From: Sedimenticola sp.
GTDB taxonomy: Bacteria > Pseudomonadota > Gammaproteobacteria > Chromatiales > Chromatiaceae
Assembly (NCBI GenBank): GCA_027068915.1
Contig: JAMOLT010000013.1
Location: 1-64,000 of the forward strand
Direction: 5' to 3'
Length of the DNA: 64,000 nucleotides
Shown one piece after another: positions 36,307-45,653 of this stretch. The notes under the pieces are model-generated. The model was given only the letters and a program-made list of their open reading frames with translations, was not told the DNA's origin and searched no databases. Position 1 is the stretch's first letter. Each line of letters starts with the position of its first letter. Made by a program: the position numbers and the translations under genes.

Positions 36307-37347
36307 GTGTCTGAAATCAAACTTACAGAATACAGCCACGGTTCTGGCTGCGGCTGCAAAATTGCTCCCCGCCTTCTTGACAAAATACTTCAGGGCAACA
36401 TTTCCATGCTTCCTGATCCACGCCTGCTGGTGGGCAACCAAAGCCGGGATGACGCCGCAGTCTATGATCTTGAGGACGGACGCTCCGTAGTTTCCACCAC
36501 CGATTTTTTCATGCCCATTGTAGACGATCCCTTTGAATTCGGGCGCATTGCCGCCACCAATGCCATTAGCGACATCTACGCCATGGGAGGAAAACCCCTG
36601 ATGGCCATCGCCATCTTCGGATGGCCGATAGACAAACTCAGCACCGAAGCAGGGCAGCAAGTGGTTGATGGTGGTCGGCAGGCCTGCAGGGATGCCGGCA
36701 TCCCCCTGGCTGGCGGCCATTCAATAGATTCACCAGAACCCATTTTCGGCCTGGCAGTTACCGGCATCGTTGACAACAAGCAACTCAAACGCAACGATCA
36801 GGCAACAGCCGGTTGCAAACTCTATCTGACCAAACCCCTGGGAATAGGCATCCTCACTACTGCACAGAAACAGAAAAAACTGGCCCCCGAGCACATGACA
36901 ATCGCTCCGGATACCATGTGCCAACTGAATAGTATTGGAACAGAAATCGCCACTATTTCCGGCGTTACCGCCATGACTGATGTCACAGGCTTTGGCCTGC
37001 TGGGGCATTTGCTCGAAATCTGCCAGGGCAGCGGCTTGTCGGCCAGCATTCATTATGACCAGATCCCCCTGCTTCCTCATGTAGAGGAATATCTGTCCAT
37101 GGGCTGCTCTCCCGGCGGCGCACAGCGCAACTTCGACAGCTATGGTGAGCATATCGCCTCTCTGCCGGAAAAACACCGGCAGGTTCTGTGCGACCCCCAG
37201 ACTTCCGGCGGCCTGCTGGTTGCAGTTTCAGATGAGGCGGAGCAGCCGTTTCTGGAAATAACAGGAAAAGCCGGACTTGCCCTTTCCCCCATCGGAGAAT
37301 TACATGCCAGAAATGGCGTCAGCAGCTCGTTTATCCAGGTAAGCTGA
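36307..37347 (+). CDS. selD: Selenide, water dikinase (selenophosphate synthase)
   Basis: 346 residues from a GTG at 36307, with GGTGA about six bases upstream. It makes selenophosphate from selenide and ATP. The glycine-rich N-terminal loop GSGCGCKI holds the catalytic Cys (position of Sec in some relatives) and Lys; no in-frame TGA is used. [24 protein letters not shown] and [10 protein letters not shown] are signatures. The stop is two bases before selU. No selA, selB or selC is in the window, so in this context the product is tied to tRNA selenation. Confidence 0.96.
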   Translation: MSEIKLTEYSHGSGCGCKIAPRLLDKILQGNISMLPDPRLLVGNQSRDDAAVYDLEDGRSVVSTTDFFMPIVDDPFEFGRIAATNAISDIYAMGGKPLMAIAIFGWPIDKLSTEAGQQVVDGGRQACRDAGIPLAGGHSIDSPEPIFGLAVTGIVDNKQLKRNDQATAGCKLYLTKPLGIGILTTAQKQKKLAPEHMTIAPDTMCQLNSIGTEIATISGVTAMTDVTGFGLLGHLLEICQGSGLSASIHYDQIPLLPHVEEYLSMGCSPGGAQRNFDSYGEHIASLPEKHRQVLCDPQTSGGLLVAVSDEAEQPFLEITGKAGLALSPIGELHARNGVSSSFIQVS

Positions 37348-37349
37348 AA

Positions 37350-38444
37350 GTGGAGCTTCCGGAAATCGGCAATTTCAGAGAGATTTTCCTCAAAGATATA
37401 CCACTTCTGGATGTTCGTGCTCCCATAGAGTTCAAGGCAGGCGCTTTTCCAGGTGCCAGCAACATTCCTCTGCTCAATGATGAAGAGCGGCACCTGATTG
37501 GTCTGCGCTACAAGGAACAAGGCCAGTCTGCCGCTATTGCCCTGGGCAAGAAACTGATTGACGGGCAGCCAAAAGACACATGTACGGCTCGTTGGCAAGC
37601 ATTTGTGCAACAGTATCCGGAAGGGGCTTTGTACTGTTTTCGTGGCGGCATGCGCTCCAGAATCGCCCAGGAATGGATCCATGGGGCAACGGGCATTGCC
37701 TATCCCCGCATCGAAGGGGGATACAAGGCGCTGCGGAATTTTCTTCTGGAAGAGCTCAACATATCCATTGCCCGAGTCCAGCCCGTGGTTCTTGGCGGCA
37801 GAACCGGCACCGGAAAGACTGTTGTTATCCAGCAACTGCAAAACAGTATTGACCTGGAGGGCCTGGCCTGGCACCGCGGATCAGCTTTCGGCGGGCATGT
37901 AACACCCCAGCCATCGCAGATAGATTTCGAAAATCGCCTTTCTGTTGAACTGATCAGGCACAGAGCGGCACAGCACAGCAAACTTGTGCTTGAAGATGAA
38001 AGCAAAGCGGTAGGGTCACGCCATCTTCCTCCCCTGCTATATGAGCGAATGTCCCTTAGCCCTCTGGTAATTCTGGATACGCCATTGCAGGAACGAATAG
38101 ACAATTCCGTTCAGGAATATGTAACAAATGCCATTGCAGAATACCAGGCCATGTATGGCGAGGAAGAAGGTTTCCAGAAATGGGCAGACTACGCCCAGAA
38201 TGGCCTGCAGCGCATCAGCAAGCGCCTTGGTGGCATGCGCTATAAAGAACTGGCCTCCAAGTTGCAGTACGCTATCGACCACCTGAAACAAACCGGCTGC
38301 CCTGAAGCTCATGAGGAATGGGTATCACAGTTGCTGACTGAATACTATGACCCGATGTATGACTATCAAACCTCACAAAAGAAAGACCGCATTATCTTTA
38401 GCGGGTCGATGGCAGATGCCCTTAACTATCTAAAGGACCTCTGA
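37350..38444 (+). CDS. selU: tRNA 2-selenouridine synthase
   Basis: 364 residues from a GTG at 37350. It replaces sulfur by selenium at the wobble 2-thiouridine of tRNAs for Lys, Glu and Gln, through a geranylated intermediate. The N-terminal rhodanese domain has DVRAPIEF and the active cysteine YCFRGGMRS. The P-loop GGRTGTGKT follows near residue 150, then the helical C-terminal domain. It forms an operon with selD. It is also called mnmH or ybbB. Confidence 0.96.
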   Translation: MELPEIGNFREIFLKDIPLLDVRAPIEFKAGAFPGASNIPLLNDEERHLIGLRYKEQGQSAAIALGKKLIDGQPKDTCTARWQAFVQQYPEGALYCFRGGMRSRIAQEWIHGATGIAYPRIEGGYKALRNFLLEELNISIARVQPVVLGGRTGTGKTVVIQQLQNSIDLEGLAWHRGSAFGGHVTPQPSQIDFENRLSVELIRHRAAQHSKLVLEDESKAVGSRHLPPLLYERMSLSPLVILDTPLQERIDNSVQEYVTNAIAEYQAMYGEEEGFQKWADYAQNGLQRISKRLGGMRYKELASKLQYAIDHLKQTGCPEAHEEWVSQLLTEYYDPMYDYQTSQKKDRIIFSGSMADALNYLKDL

Positions 38445-38796
38445 CCTTGTCATATATTCACATTGTGACTTACTTCTGTAAGATATAAAAAAACAACCCA
38501 TGAAACATCAGGCTTTTCCAGATCGGTATTAAATATACCCAAACTTATACCCAATATATTTCAAAATCACTTTTAACACTTGAACAAATCATACAATTGC
38601 CTGTCACATTGAGAACAAGCATACAACAATGTTTATTTACTGTTGATTAATTGCAATGAATCTCTTATATTTCCACGGTCGATATCTTGATGAATGGATT
38701 CATATTGAAGGATTCATTGCAATCCTGAAATAAATATTTACATTTGATCTGAATCTATGGATTCAGAATTTCACAACTCATTTAACGAGGAACAAC
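38445..38796. promoter_or_regulatory. AT-rich regulatory region with repeated GATTCAT dyads
   Basis: There is no gene in these 352 bases. TTGCAATGAATC (38651-38662) and GATTCATTGCAA (38711-38722) are perfect 12-bp inverted repeats. Between them is the palindrome TGAATGGATTCA, and after them CTGAATC-TATG-GATTCAG (38750-38767). The half-site GATTCA therefore recurs on both strands upstream of the H1-like gene. Confidence 0.55.
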
Positions 38797-39237
38797 ATGG
38801 CCAAGAAAAAAGCACCTGCAAGAAAAAAACAGGTTACTGACTTGTCAGCCGCTGAATTATACAAGCTGGCAAAAAAACGCGAACAGGAAGAGCTGCAGAA
38901 AACCATTGATGCCAACAAGGAAAAACTTTTAGCACTGCGTGCAAAACGGCGCGAACTAATCGCCAAGCAAAAGAAAGAACTGCGCAAAATAGATGCAGAG
39001 ATCGCCCGCCTGAGTGGAAAATCCCCAAGCAGAAAAGGCCGAAAGTCTGGCGGAAGCGTTACTGAAAAAGTGGTCGCAATTATTGCCAAGGCAGGCAAGA
39101 TCTCCACTTCCGACCTGAAAGCAGAACTAAAGAAAAAAGGGATCTCTGCAGGCAATCTGCCGCAGACACTTGCCTATCTGAAGCGCCAGGGCCGTGTCAC
39201 TTCCCCTGCCCGCACTATCTATCAGGTTCCAAAGTAA
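38797..39237 (+). CDS. Lysine-rich coiled-coil and winged-helix DNA-binding protein (H1-like)
   Basis: 146 residues. The N-terminal 70 residues are a charged helix (REQEELQKTIDANKEKLLAL) after a KKKAPARKK tail. The C-terminal 60 residues (VTEKVVAIIAKAGKISTSDL to ARTIYQVPK) look like a winged helix. Such small basic proteins resemble histone-H1-like or nucleoid-associated proteins. Specific targets are unknown. GAGGAA lies upstream of the ATG. The operator-rich promoter region suggests tight or autogenous control, which is inference. Confidence 0.75.
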   Translation: MAKKKAPARKKQVTDLSAAELYKLAKKREQEELQKTIDANKEKLLALRAKRRELIAKQKKELRKIDAEIARLSGKSPSRKGRKSGGSVTEKVVAIIAKAGKISTSDLKAELKKKGISAGNLPQTLAYLKRQGRVTSPARTIYQVPK

Positions 39238-39251
39238 GGTCTCTGATTCTT

Positions 39252-39290
39252 AAACCCGGCGGTTTGGTATCACACCAGATTGCCGGGCTT
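39252..39290. terminator. Imperfect terminator hairpin between convergent genes
   Basis: AAACCCGGCGGTTTGGT pairs with CACCAGATTGCCGGGCTT (about 14 of 17 positions). It lies 14 bases after the H1-like gene and 34 before the end of the minus-strand surface-protein gene, and could serve both. Confidence 0.65.
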
Positions 39291-39323
39291 CTCTATCCTC
39301 AAGAGTCAGGGCGGTGTGCCCTC

Positions 39324-42300
39324 CTACTGACAATAATCCACTGCAGGAGAAACAGACAGCCTGGCTCCGCCTTCTACCCGAAACACCGCACCAGCCTTGA
39401 CAAGCATCCGGGGCGCCTTCAAAACCAGGTAGTGTGGCGCCAACACCTCTACAGGGCTGCTCTCATCTGCAGCCTGAATTTCCTGCGCAGAGGACAAAAT
39501 GGTGCTTCCCGCACCGGCAAAATCACCACTGACCTGCAGTAAAGCCGGCTCATAGGTGCATGCACCACGCTTCAGGGGCAGGTTGTTGTTGATGATCCTG
39601 GCGGCATCCACCGCAATATTGAAGCTCTGATACCAGGTATTTGCGCTACAACTCTTGTCCAGCAGCTTCCCGCTGGCGTCGTCCCTGGAAGAGCCAAGGC
39701 TGGTCGGCAGATCCGTCACAGGCACGTCCAGCGCTCCAGCCGCAGGCGGGCAGGCATCGTCAAGCATATAGCCTGCAGGTGGCGTGTACGCCAATGTGCA
39801 GTTCGCCTGCAGGTTGATCTCGGTTACAGCAAACTGATAGAAACCTTCGCTGCCATCACGCCCGGAAACAACACTGGCGACACCATTGGAGCAGGTCATG
39901 GCCATCTTTCCTCCATGCACCAAAGAACCGGTTTCCGCATGGTACAGATAGCCCATGGGATTGTAATCATTGTCCCCATTGACGCCATTGGGGTCTGCAG
40001 GATCAATACCATTGAAGCGGGCATCAACACTGACCGTCGGCTGGATGATTACATTGAACACCTGGTCGTCATCATAAATTGCATCATCAATACCCCTGAC
40101 CATGACCTCTCTCGGCTGATCCCAGTCTTCCGGCGTAAAGATCAATGTAGTGGAAGCAACGGCATTGTCCGTAACGTCATCTACCAACATTGCCTCCCCC
40201 GCATCATCTACGCGCATTTCCATGTAGACATTTTCATTGGGTTGAGCATTCAGGGAGATACTGAACCTGTCCTCCGTACCACTTTCATCCGTGGTCAGGC
40301 CGGCATCCGGCTCTTGCACAAGCACCACAACCGGGTCATTGTCCACATTGGTCACCTGTATCTGGGGAAGGGAAATCGCGCCATAGCTAGGATGATCTAC
40401 GGTAGCACGCAGGCTCAGGTTGATATTGAACTCCTGATTGCCATCAACCTCGTCGTCATCCAGACCGGTGGCGACCACCTGTTGCGGTTGGTTCCAGTTT
40501 GCCGGAGTGAATGTCAAGGCCTGTAAATTCAGTTGGGCTTCTTCCGTATTGCTGACAACCAGAGAAAGCTGCACATCGCCCTCCGGCGGGGTATCCAGCA
40601 CAACGGTGAAACAGGCGCTGCCGCCATCTTCCGTTACCGTCAATTCCGTTGCGGACACTGTCACGCCCGCTTCGTCATCATCCAGGTTGCTGGCCTGCAC
40701 ATCTGCAGCATCCAGCCCGTCATAATTGGCATCGTCACTGACGGCAGGCAGCAGTTGCACCACATAGGCCTGATCCCCATCCGCCATCACATCATCCTGC
40801 CCGGTGACGGTGACCATTTGCGGCACAAACCAGTTCGTGCCGGTGAACAACAGGCTGGATACATTTACGTCTCCCTCACCAGGGTCACTGCTTTGCAGCG
40901 GAACAGTAACATTGGAAGTTGGTTGCGCAAGCAACACCACATCAAAACTGGCTTCTCCACCGGACTCGTTGGTGCGCAGGCTGGCTTCCGGCGTCGTGAG
41001 GATCCCGGCGGCATCATCATCTGACAGATTGATGGTGAATGCAGCGGAACTCGCGCCCTGGTAAGCCGAGCCTACACCAGACCCGGCAGGCACTTGCGCA
41101 CTCAGCCCCACTGCACGCAACCCGTCGATAGCAGGATTGTCCTGCGCCGTGAAAGTAACGATACGGGGTTGGTTCCAGTTCTCCGCTGTAAACACCAGCA
41201 TCTCTGGAGAGACGGTTCCCTGCAAACCATCGGTGAGGCTGAATTCTACGGCGACATCAACAAGAGGCATGGTATTCAACTGCACGGAAAACAGCGCCTT
41301 GCCACCATTTTCGGAAACATCCAGAGAGCCTTGCGCCGCCAGCAGTATTTCCGCTCCGTCTGCATCGTAGTTTGTCGCGGTAACAATTTCCTCGATCCCG
41401 TCATAGGGCGTTGCGCTTGCGGCGGGCCCGGCAATAACCCAGAACACCGCATCACCATCCTTTACCCCATCATTGATGCCGGTGACGGTCACTGTCTGGG
41501 GCTGATGCCAATTGTCCGGAGTGAAAGACAAGGACATGGGAAAGACGACTGCTTCGGTCGATACAGGCGAAGTAAAGCGGATGGGAACCGTTACGGGTGA
41601 AGCAGGCTTTTTGCCCAGCGCAACAGTGAACGTATCACTGCCGCCCATTTCGGTGACCTCTAGGCCGCTATTGGGTGAGAGCACCAGGGTCGGTACGTCA
41701 TCATCCTGGTTGAGCGCCTGAATCTGCTCCGGTATCCCGGCGTACAGCGGGTCTTCGCTGGAAGTAATGAGGCTCACGGTATAGTTTTGATCTCCATCCA
41801 CGGTTTCCTCGTCCACACCTGCAAGGGTTACCTGTTGCTCGTCGCCCCAGTCCTCCGTGGTAAACAGCAATTCCCCCTTGTCCACTTCCCCTTCACCACT
41901 CATGCTGCTGGCGATGGCGACCTTGACCGTAGCTTCCGGCTTGGAGCGCAAACGCAGGGAGAAGGATGCGTTTGTTCCATCTTCTCCGGTTTGCAACGGT
42001 TCAGTCGCGGTAATCAGCAGCCCGCTTAGTTCATCGTCAATATTGACCACGGACAAATCATCGATATCGGCATCCGTAAGCAAGAAATAGGAATCCGAAC
42101 CAGCAGATGAGATTCCGGTTTGTATGGCGAATGTCTGATCGCCATCTTCAAGCGCATCATCGACGCCGGTCAATGTCACCGTCTGTGGCAGATCCCAGGT
42201 GGTTTCGTTAAATACCAATGAAGAAGGACTTAGCGTTCCTTCATTCGTATTGCTGCTTTGCAGGCTTACCGTCACCACACCACCGTCCTCTGGCGCACTG

Positions 42301-44984
42301 TTGAGCACCACCCGGAAACTGGCGTCGAAGGATCCTTCATCAGCTTCCGTAGTCCGCAGATCCACGGTGGGCGTGATGGTTACGCCTGCCTGGTCATCAT
42401 CGGCATTGCGGGCATTGATGTCCCTGCCCATGCCATCGTAAAAGGGGTCGCTACTGGCAGCGGCGACCTGGATCTGCCCTTCCTGGGTACCATCCTGCAC
42501 ATCATCATTCACACCGGTAACAGTAACCACCTGAAGAGCATTCCAGTTCGTGGCGTCAAAATTCAGGGTAACGAGATTGACGGAAAACTCCGTAGCATCA
42601 GTGGATGAAAAACTCAGTGTGACAGGATGTACCGGCTGGGAACTCAACCTGATATTCATGTCGTCATTCGCACCAGGCTGCTCTCCCGTAAGCACCGCCC
42701 CCGGCGAAACGAAAATCCCGGCGCGGTCATTGTCTCTGATATGAATGCTGGTCTTCTCGGCGCTTCCTCCCTGAAAAACCGCATCGGCACTCTGCATCTC
42801 CATACTGATGCCGGAAGTACTACCCCGCTCGGCAACGGCATCATCCACGGCAATAACAGCAAGCTGTTGGGGGGTATTCCAGTTGCTGCTGTCAAAGGTA
42901 AACTCTGCAACCGCCCCTGCTCCTGCGCCCAGATCAATCTGCGCATTGTCCGGCGTCAGGCGCAAGGTAACCGGCGCGGAAGGCTGGGCAGAAAGCCGGT
43001 AGCCCAGCGTGCCAGGCAAGGGCGGGGTCGCCTCACGAAGCGTCAGAACCTGCTCGTCCACCAGGGGCATCACCACTGTGAGCTGGAATACATCTTCGCC
43101 CTGCCCGCCGTAGCCATCGTTTGCCCGAACGATAATTTCCCCGGAAAAGTTTTCACTCACCGTACCCTGCAAACGGCCATTGACGATCTGGAGAAAAGGC
43201 GGACGTCCGTACATGCTGTAACTCAGCGCCTGCCCGTCCGGATCATCAAAATGTGCATCAAGGTCGATATCAATCACTTGATTCCATTGCGGCCTTTGAT
43301 CTGCTATTGGCACGGTCACTACGGGCGCCGAGTTTGCCCTGACCTCGAAGTTCTGCAGCGGAAAAGCCTGGAACCCCTTCAGCTCCCACTCGCCATGAAA
43401 CTCATGAGAGAGGAAGTCATTGCCCACCCAGACATTCTCGTCCACTACCGGGCCGTAGCCCAGGTCGAAACCAGACCACTTGAATCTTCCGGTACAGATG
43501 GATCCCACCCAGAAATCAACACATCTTCTTCCAAACACGGTAAACCGGGGCGTTTCCAGGCCGACATCCAATAACAGCAGATTGGTATAGGTGAGCTTTC
43601 TGTAGCGCTCAGTATTGGTAAAGCGGTTTGGCAATGTCACTTCAGGAGAGATGCCAAGCGGCAGTATGTCTTCCGTCGTCTTGACTCGCAACGATTGCCC
43701 GGGGATAAGCCGCACCGCTGCGCTCTTGCCGGAATCCACCGCCCTTCCGTTCTCGAAGACCTCCCACTCAACGATGGAGGAAAGCGTGAATTTCATTGAA
43801 AAATCGGGATCAAAGGTAAAGTCTTGATGTTTGATCACCTCGATACTGGTGGTGATACCAAGAAGATTGAATATCAGCTCAACCTTCTTGAGCGCCTTTT
43901 TCTTGTTGACACCGAAATACTTTTTTGCCAGTTTCTGCAGCTTGCCCAATCCCAGCAACAGCCACTGATCCACGAAAACATCAAGCTGGGCAAAGCTATG
44001 CGTATCACTGCCGGTGAGCACCAGCTGGCTATCCAGCTGTTCATTGGTAATGTGGATTTCCGGTATGGTGAACCGGCCAGTAAACCCCGCCAGATCCTCG
44101 AAATTCACCACCAGCGTGGAAAGGAGGGGATCAGACAAATCTATCGTGGTTCCCGGAGGACCATCCACAAGTACGATTCGGCGCTTGCCGCTTACTTCCA
44201 AGTCCCAAAATTTGTCACTCTTGCAGTTTCTGTACAAGCAAGCTTTTGCTCTTGCATCCGTATCCAGGGATCCGGATGCGTAGATCCCCAGTTCGGCACT
44301 TGGCGCATGGCTGACAATATTGACTCCGTTACGGGGTGCCAGAGAGGTTTTTATCTCAACGGTGTCTCCCGGGTTGATCTGGTTTTGCTCTGGATAGGAA
44401 ATCGCAATCGACACCGGGTATTCCAGATCTACACTGCCTCCGGCATAACTGCCAAAAACAGACAGCCCAAAATCCCCCGCCACGCTGGTGTCAAAATCCG
44501 CGCCAAATTTATAACAGCGGTTGCTGAACCAGTCCTTCAGTTTGTTGATGACTCTGCTGGAGGATATGCCATGGAGATCTATCCCGCTGAGCATGCTGCT
44601 CAGCTTGCTAAACAGGCAGAATTCGATGGTTTCGTCGATATTCAAATCCGCTGCAAAGCCGGTATCAGAGCGCTTGAGCACAGTCATGTGCATGAACTCA
44701 TCCTTGTCTTCCCCTGTGGGAGCATCGCCCGCATAGCGCATGGATTGGCTCTCGGTACGGAAATCAAGGTCATACTGTCTTGACACCATGACACCATCTG
44801 TCACGACAGCTTCAGGAAGACATGTCACGCCATCCGCATCACAGGCGGCGTAAGCAAGGGAAGAAATGGAGGCAGAGGTTACAAACAGGAAAGCAGGCAG
44901 ACAAAGGCGTAGAAACAGTCGCCAGCCCGGAGGCAAAGGAAGCGGTTTATTGACTATTCTGGGTATTTCCACTACAGCAACCAT
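39324..44984 (-). CDS. Giant secreted protein with cadherin-like domain and nine Calx-beta-like repeats
   Basis: 1886 residues. An N-terminal signal (LRLCLPAFLFVTSASISSLAYA) follows a short basic region, and CAGGTG lies before the ATG. Residues to about 600 form a unique region. Then comes a cadherin/dystroglycan-like domain (IDIDLDAHFDDPDGQALSYS, IIVRANDGYGG). Nine repeats of roughly 105 residues follow, each with NWNxPQxVxVTGxDDxxxDGDQ and acidic DD turns, probably Ca2+-binding Calx-beta-like modules. The C-terminus is a cysteine-containing unique domain ending SVSPAVDYCQ, with a beta-rich LVLKAPRMLVKAGAVFRVEG stretch. It has no LPXTG, IPTL or PEP-CTERM tail, so its anchoring is unclear. 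Likely an adhesin or matrix protein. Confidence 0.85.
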   Translation of the reverse strand: MVAVVEIPRIVNKPLPLPPGWRLFLRLCLPAFLFVTSASISSLAYAACDADGVTCLPEAVVTDGVMVSRQYDLDFRTESQSMRYAGDAPTGEDKDEFMHMTVLKRSDTGFAADLNIDETIEFCLFSKLSSMLSGIDLHGISSSRVINKLKDWFSNRCYKFGADFDTSVAGDFGLSVFGSYAGGSVDLEYPVSIAISYPEQNQINPGDTVEIKTSLAPRNGVNIVSHAPSAELGIYASGSLDTDARAKACLYRNCKSDKFWDLEVSGKRRIVLVDGPPGTTIDLSDPLLSTLVVNFEDLAGFTGRFTIPEIHITNEQLDSQLVLTGSDTHSFAQLDVFVDQWLLLGLGKLQKLAKKYFGVNKKKALKKVELIFNLLGITTSIEVIKHQDFTFDPDFSMKFTLSSIVEWEVFENGRAVDSGKSAAVRLIPGQSLRVKTTEDILPLGISPEVTLPNRFTNTERYRKLTYTNLLLLDVGLETPRFTVFGRRCVDFWVGSICTGRFKWSGFDLGYGPVVDENVWVGNDFLSHEFHGEWELKGFQAFPLQNFEVRANSAPVVTVPIADQRPQWNQVIDIDLDAHFDDPDGQALSYSMYGRPPFLQIVNGRLQGTVSENFSGEIIVRANDGYGGQGEDVFQLTVVMPLVDEQVLTLREATPPLPGTLGYRLSAQPSAPVTLRLTPDNAQIDLGAGAGAVAEFTFDSSNWNTPQQLAVIAVDDAVAERGSTSGISMEMQSADAVFQGGSAEKTSIHIRDNDRAGIFVSPGAVLTGEQPGANDDMNIRLSSQPVHPVTLSFSSTDATEFSVNLVTLNFDATNWNALQVVTVTGVNDDVQDGTQEGQIQVAAASSDPFYDGMGRDINARNADDDQAGVTITPTVDLRTTEADEGSFDASFRVVLNSAPEDGGVVTVSLQSSNTNEGTLSPSSLVFNETTWDLPQTVTLTGVDDALEDGDQTFAIQTGISSAGSDSYFLLTDADIDDLSVVNIDDELSGLLITATEPLQTGEDGTNASFSLRLRSKPEATVKVAIASSMSGEGEVDKGELLFTTEDWGDEQQVTLAGVDEETVDGDQNYTVSLITSSEDPLYAGIPEQIQALNQDDDVPTLVLSPNSGLEVTEMGGSDTFTVALGKKPASPVTVPIRFTSPVSTEAVVFPMSLSFTPDNWHQPQTVTVTGINDGVKDGDAVFWVIAGPAASATPYDGIEEIVTATNYDADGAEILLAAQGSLDVSENGGKALFSVQLNTMPLVDVAVEFSLTDGLQGTVSPEMLVFTAENWNQPRIVTFTAQDNPAIDGLRAVGLSAQVPAGSGVGSAYQGASSAAFTINLSDDDAAGILTTPEASLRTNESGGEASFDVVLLAQPTSNVTVPLQSSDPGEGDVNVSSLLFTGTNWFVPQMVTVTGQDDVMADGDQAYVVQLLPAVSDDANYDGLDAADVQASNLDDDEAGVTVSATELTVTEDGGSACFTVVLDTPPEGDVQLSLVVSNTEEAQLNLQALTFTPANWNQPQQVVATGLDDDEVDGNQEFNINLSLRATVDHPSYGAISLPQIQVTNVDNDPVVVLVQEPDAGLTTDESGTEDRFSISLNAQPNENVYMEMRVDDAGEAMLVDDVTDNAVASTTLIFTPEDWDQPREVMVRGIDDAIYDDDQVFNVIIQPTVSVDARFNGIDPADPNGVNGDNDYNPMGYLYHAETGSLVHGGKMAMTCSNGVASVVSGRDGSEGFYQFAVTEINLQANCTLAYTPPAGYMLDDACPPAAGALDVPVTDLPTSLGSSRDDASGKLLDKSCSANTWYQSFNIAVDAARIINNNLPLKRGACTYEPALLQVSGDFAGAGSTILSSAQEIQAADESSPVEVLAPHYLVLKAPRMLVKAGAVFRVEGGARLSVSPAVDYCQ

Positions 44985-45176
44985 ATTGCACCTGCATAGA
45001 TAACCATTGGTTTTCTATGACAAGCTACCCAAGATGCCGTCAGCAGGTCAAGAATTTTCTGGCAAAGTTGCGAACTTTTTCGACAAGGCCACCGCTATTG
45101 GACTGGCAACCAAATGTGGCTGTAGGTACACTCAAACAGCCATCATGGATCAGTATAACTTCAGGAGAAAATGGAC
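44985..45176. promoter_or_regulatory. Divergent spacer between giant protein and lipoprotein genes
   Basis: 192 bases with no gene. It must contain both promoters; no confident elements were identified apart from AGGAGA before the lipoprotein start. Confidence 0.35.
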
Positions 45177-45584
45177 ATGAATACTATTCTACGAACCTTG
45201 ACCGCTACAGCGCTATCAGGCATCTTTCTCTCTGGCTGCGTGAGTCAGAAAGAGGAAATGATCAAGGAGGGCTACCCGGTTTCCTATGCGGACGGCTTTG
45301 ATGACGGCTGCCACAGCGGAAAAAAAGCAGGCGGCAACATGTTTGAGCAATTCAAAAAGGACGCCCGGCGGTTTGAATACGATTCCCAATACGCCCAGGG
45401 CTGGTCTGACGGCTTCCGGCAATGCGAAACCGAAGAGGAAAGTACGCAGCGGCAGATCCGCATGAACATCGAGCAGCAACGCTACCTTCAGCACAAGAAG
45501 GAGCATGAATGGGAAGACCGGTATTATTTTGAAAAAGAAATGCTGAGAGGCATCGACACCCGGGGGCTGGAAAACCTGAAATAA
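45177..45584 (+). CDS. Small lipoprotein of unknown function
   Basis: 135 residues. The ATG at 45177 is eight bases after AGGAGA; an ATG at 45171 would be too close. The signal has a lipobox LSGC (SGIFLSGCVSQ), so it should be lipidated at that cysteine; the residue after it is V, which permits outer-membrane sorting. The mature part has two glycine-rich repeats with the pattern YxxGxxDGCHSG / YAQGWSDGFRQC, then a charged helix rich in E, R and Q. No family is recognised with certainty. It lies between the two giant protein genes, divergent from one and convergent with the other. Confidence 0.8.
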   Translation: MNTILRTLTATALSGIFLSGCVSQKEEMIKEGYPVSYADGFDDGCHSGKKAGGNMFEQFKKDARRFEYDSQYAQGWSDGFRQCETEEESTQRQIRMNIEQQRYLQHKKEHEWEDRYYFEKEMLRGIDTRGLENLK

Positions 45585-45608
45585 TCCCCTGCGAAGAAGC
45601 ACCCGCCA

Positions 45609-45636
45609 TGCCATCCCGGCCCGCGCCGGGATGGCA
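45609..45636. terminator. Perfect 12-bp hairpin between convergent genes
   Basis: TGCCATCCCGGC, loop CCGC, GCCGGGATGGCA. It lies between the lipoprotein stop and the end of the minus-strand giant gene. It has no long T-run. The arms resemble the dispersed GTCATCCCGGC-type palindromes. Confidence 0.6.
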
Positions 45637-45653
45637 ATTTCTGATGTGCCGGG

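Noticed and set aside
36340-36365. Selenocysteine codon in selD
   Set aside because: The active-site loop encodes cysteine codons (GSGCGCK); no TGA is present in frame.
39324-39420. Protein-sorting tail (LPXTG, PEP-CTERM or IPTL) on the 1886-residue protein
   Set aside because: The C-terminus has no hydrophobic segment with a basic end; it closes with SPAVDYCQ.
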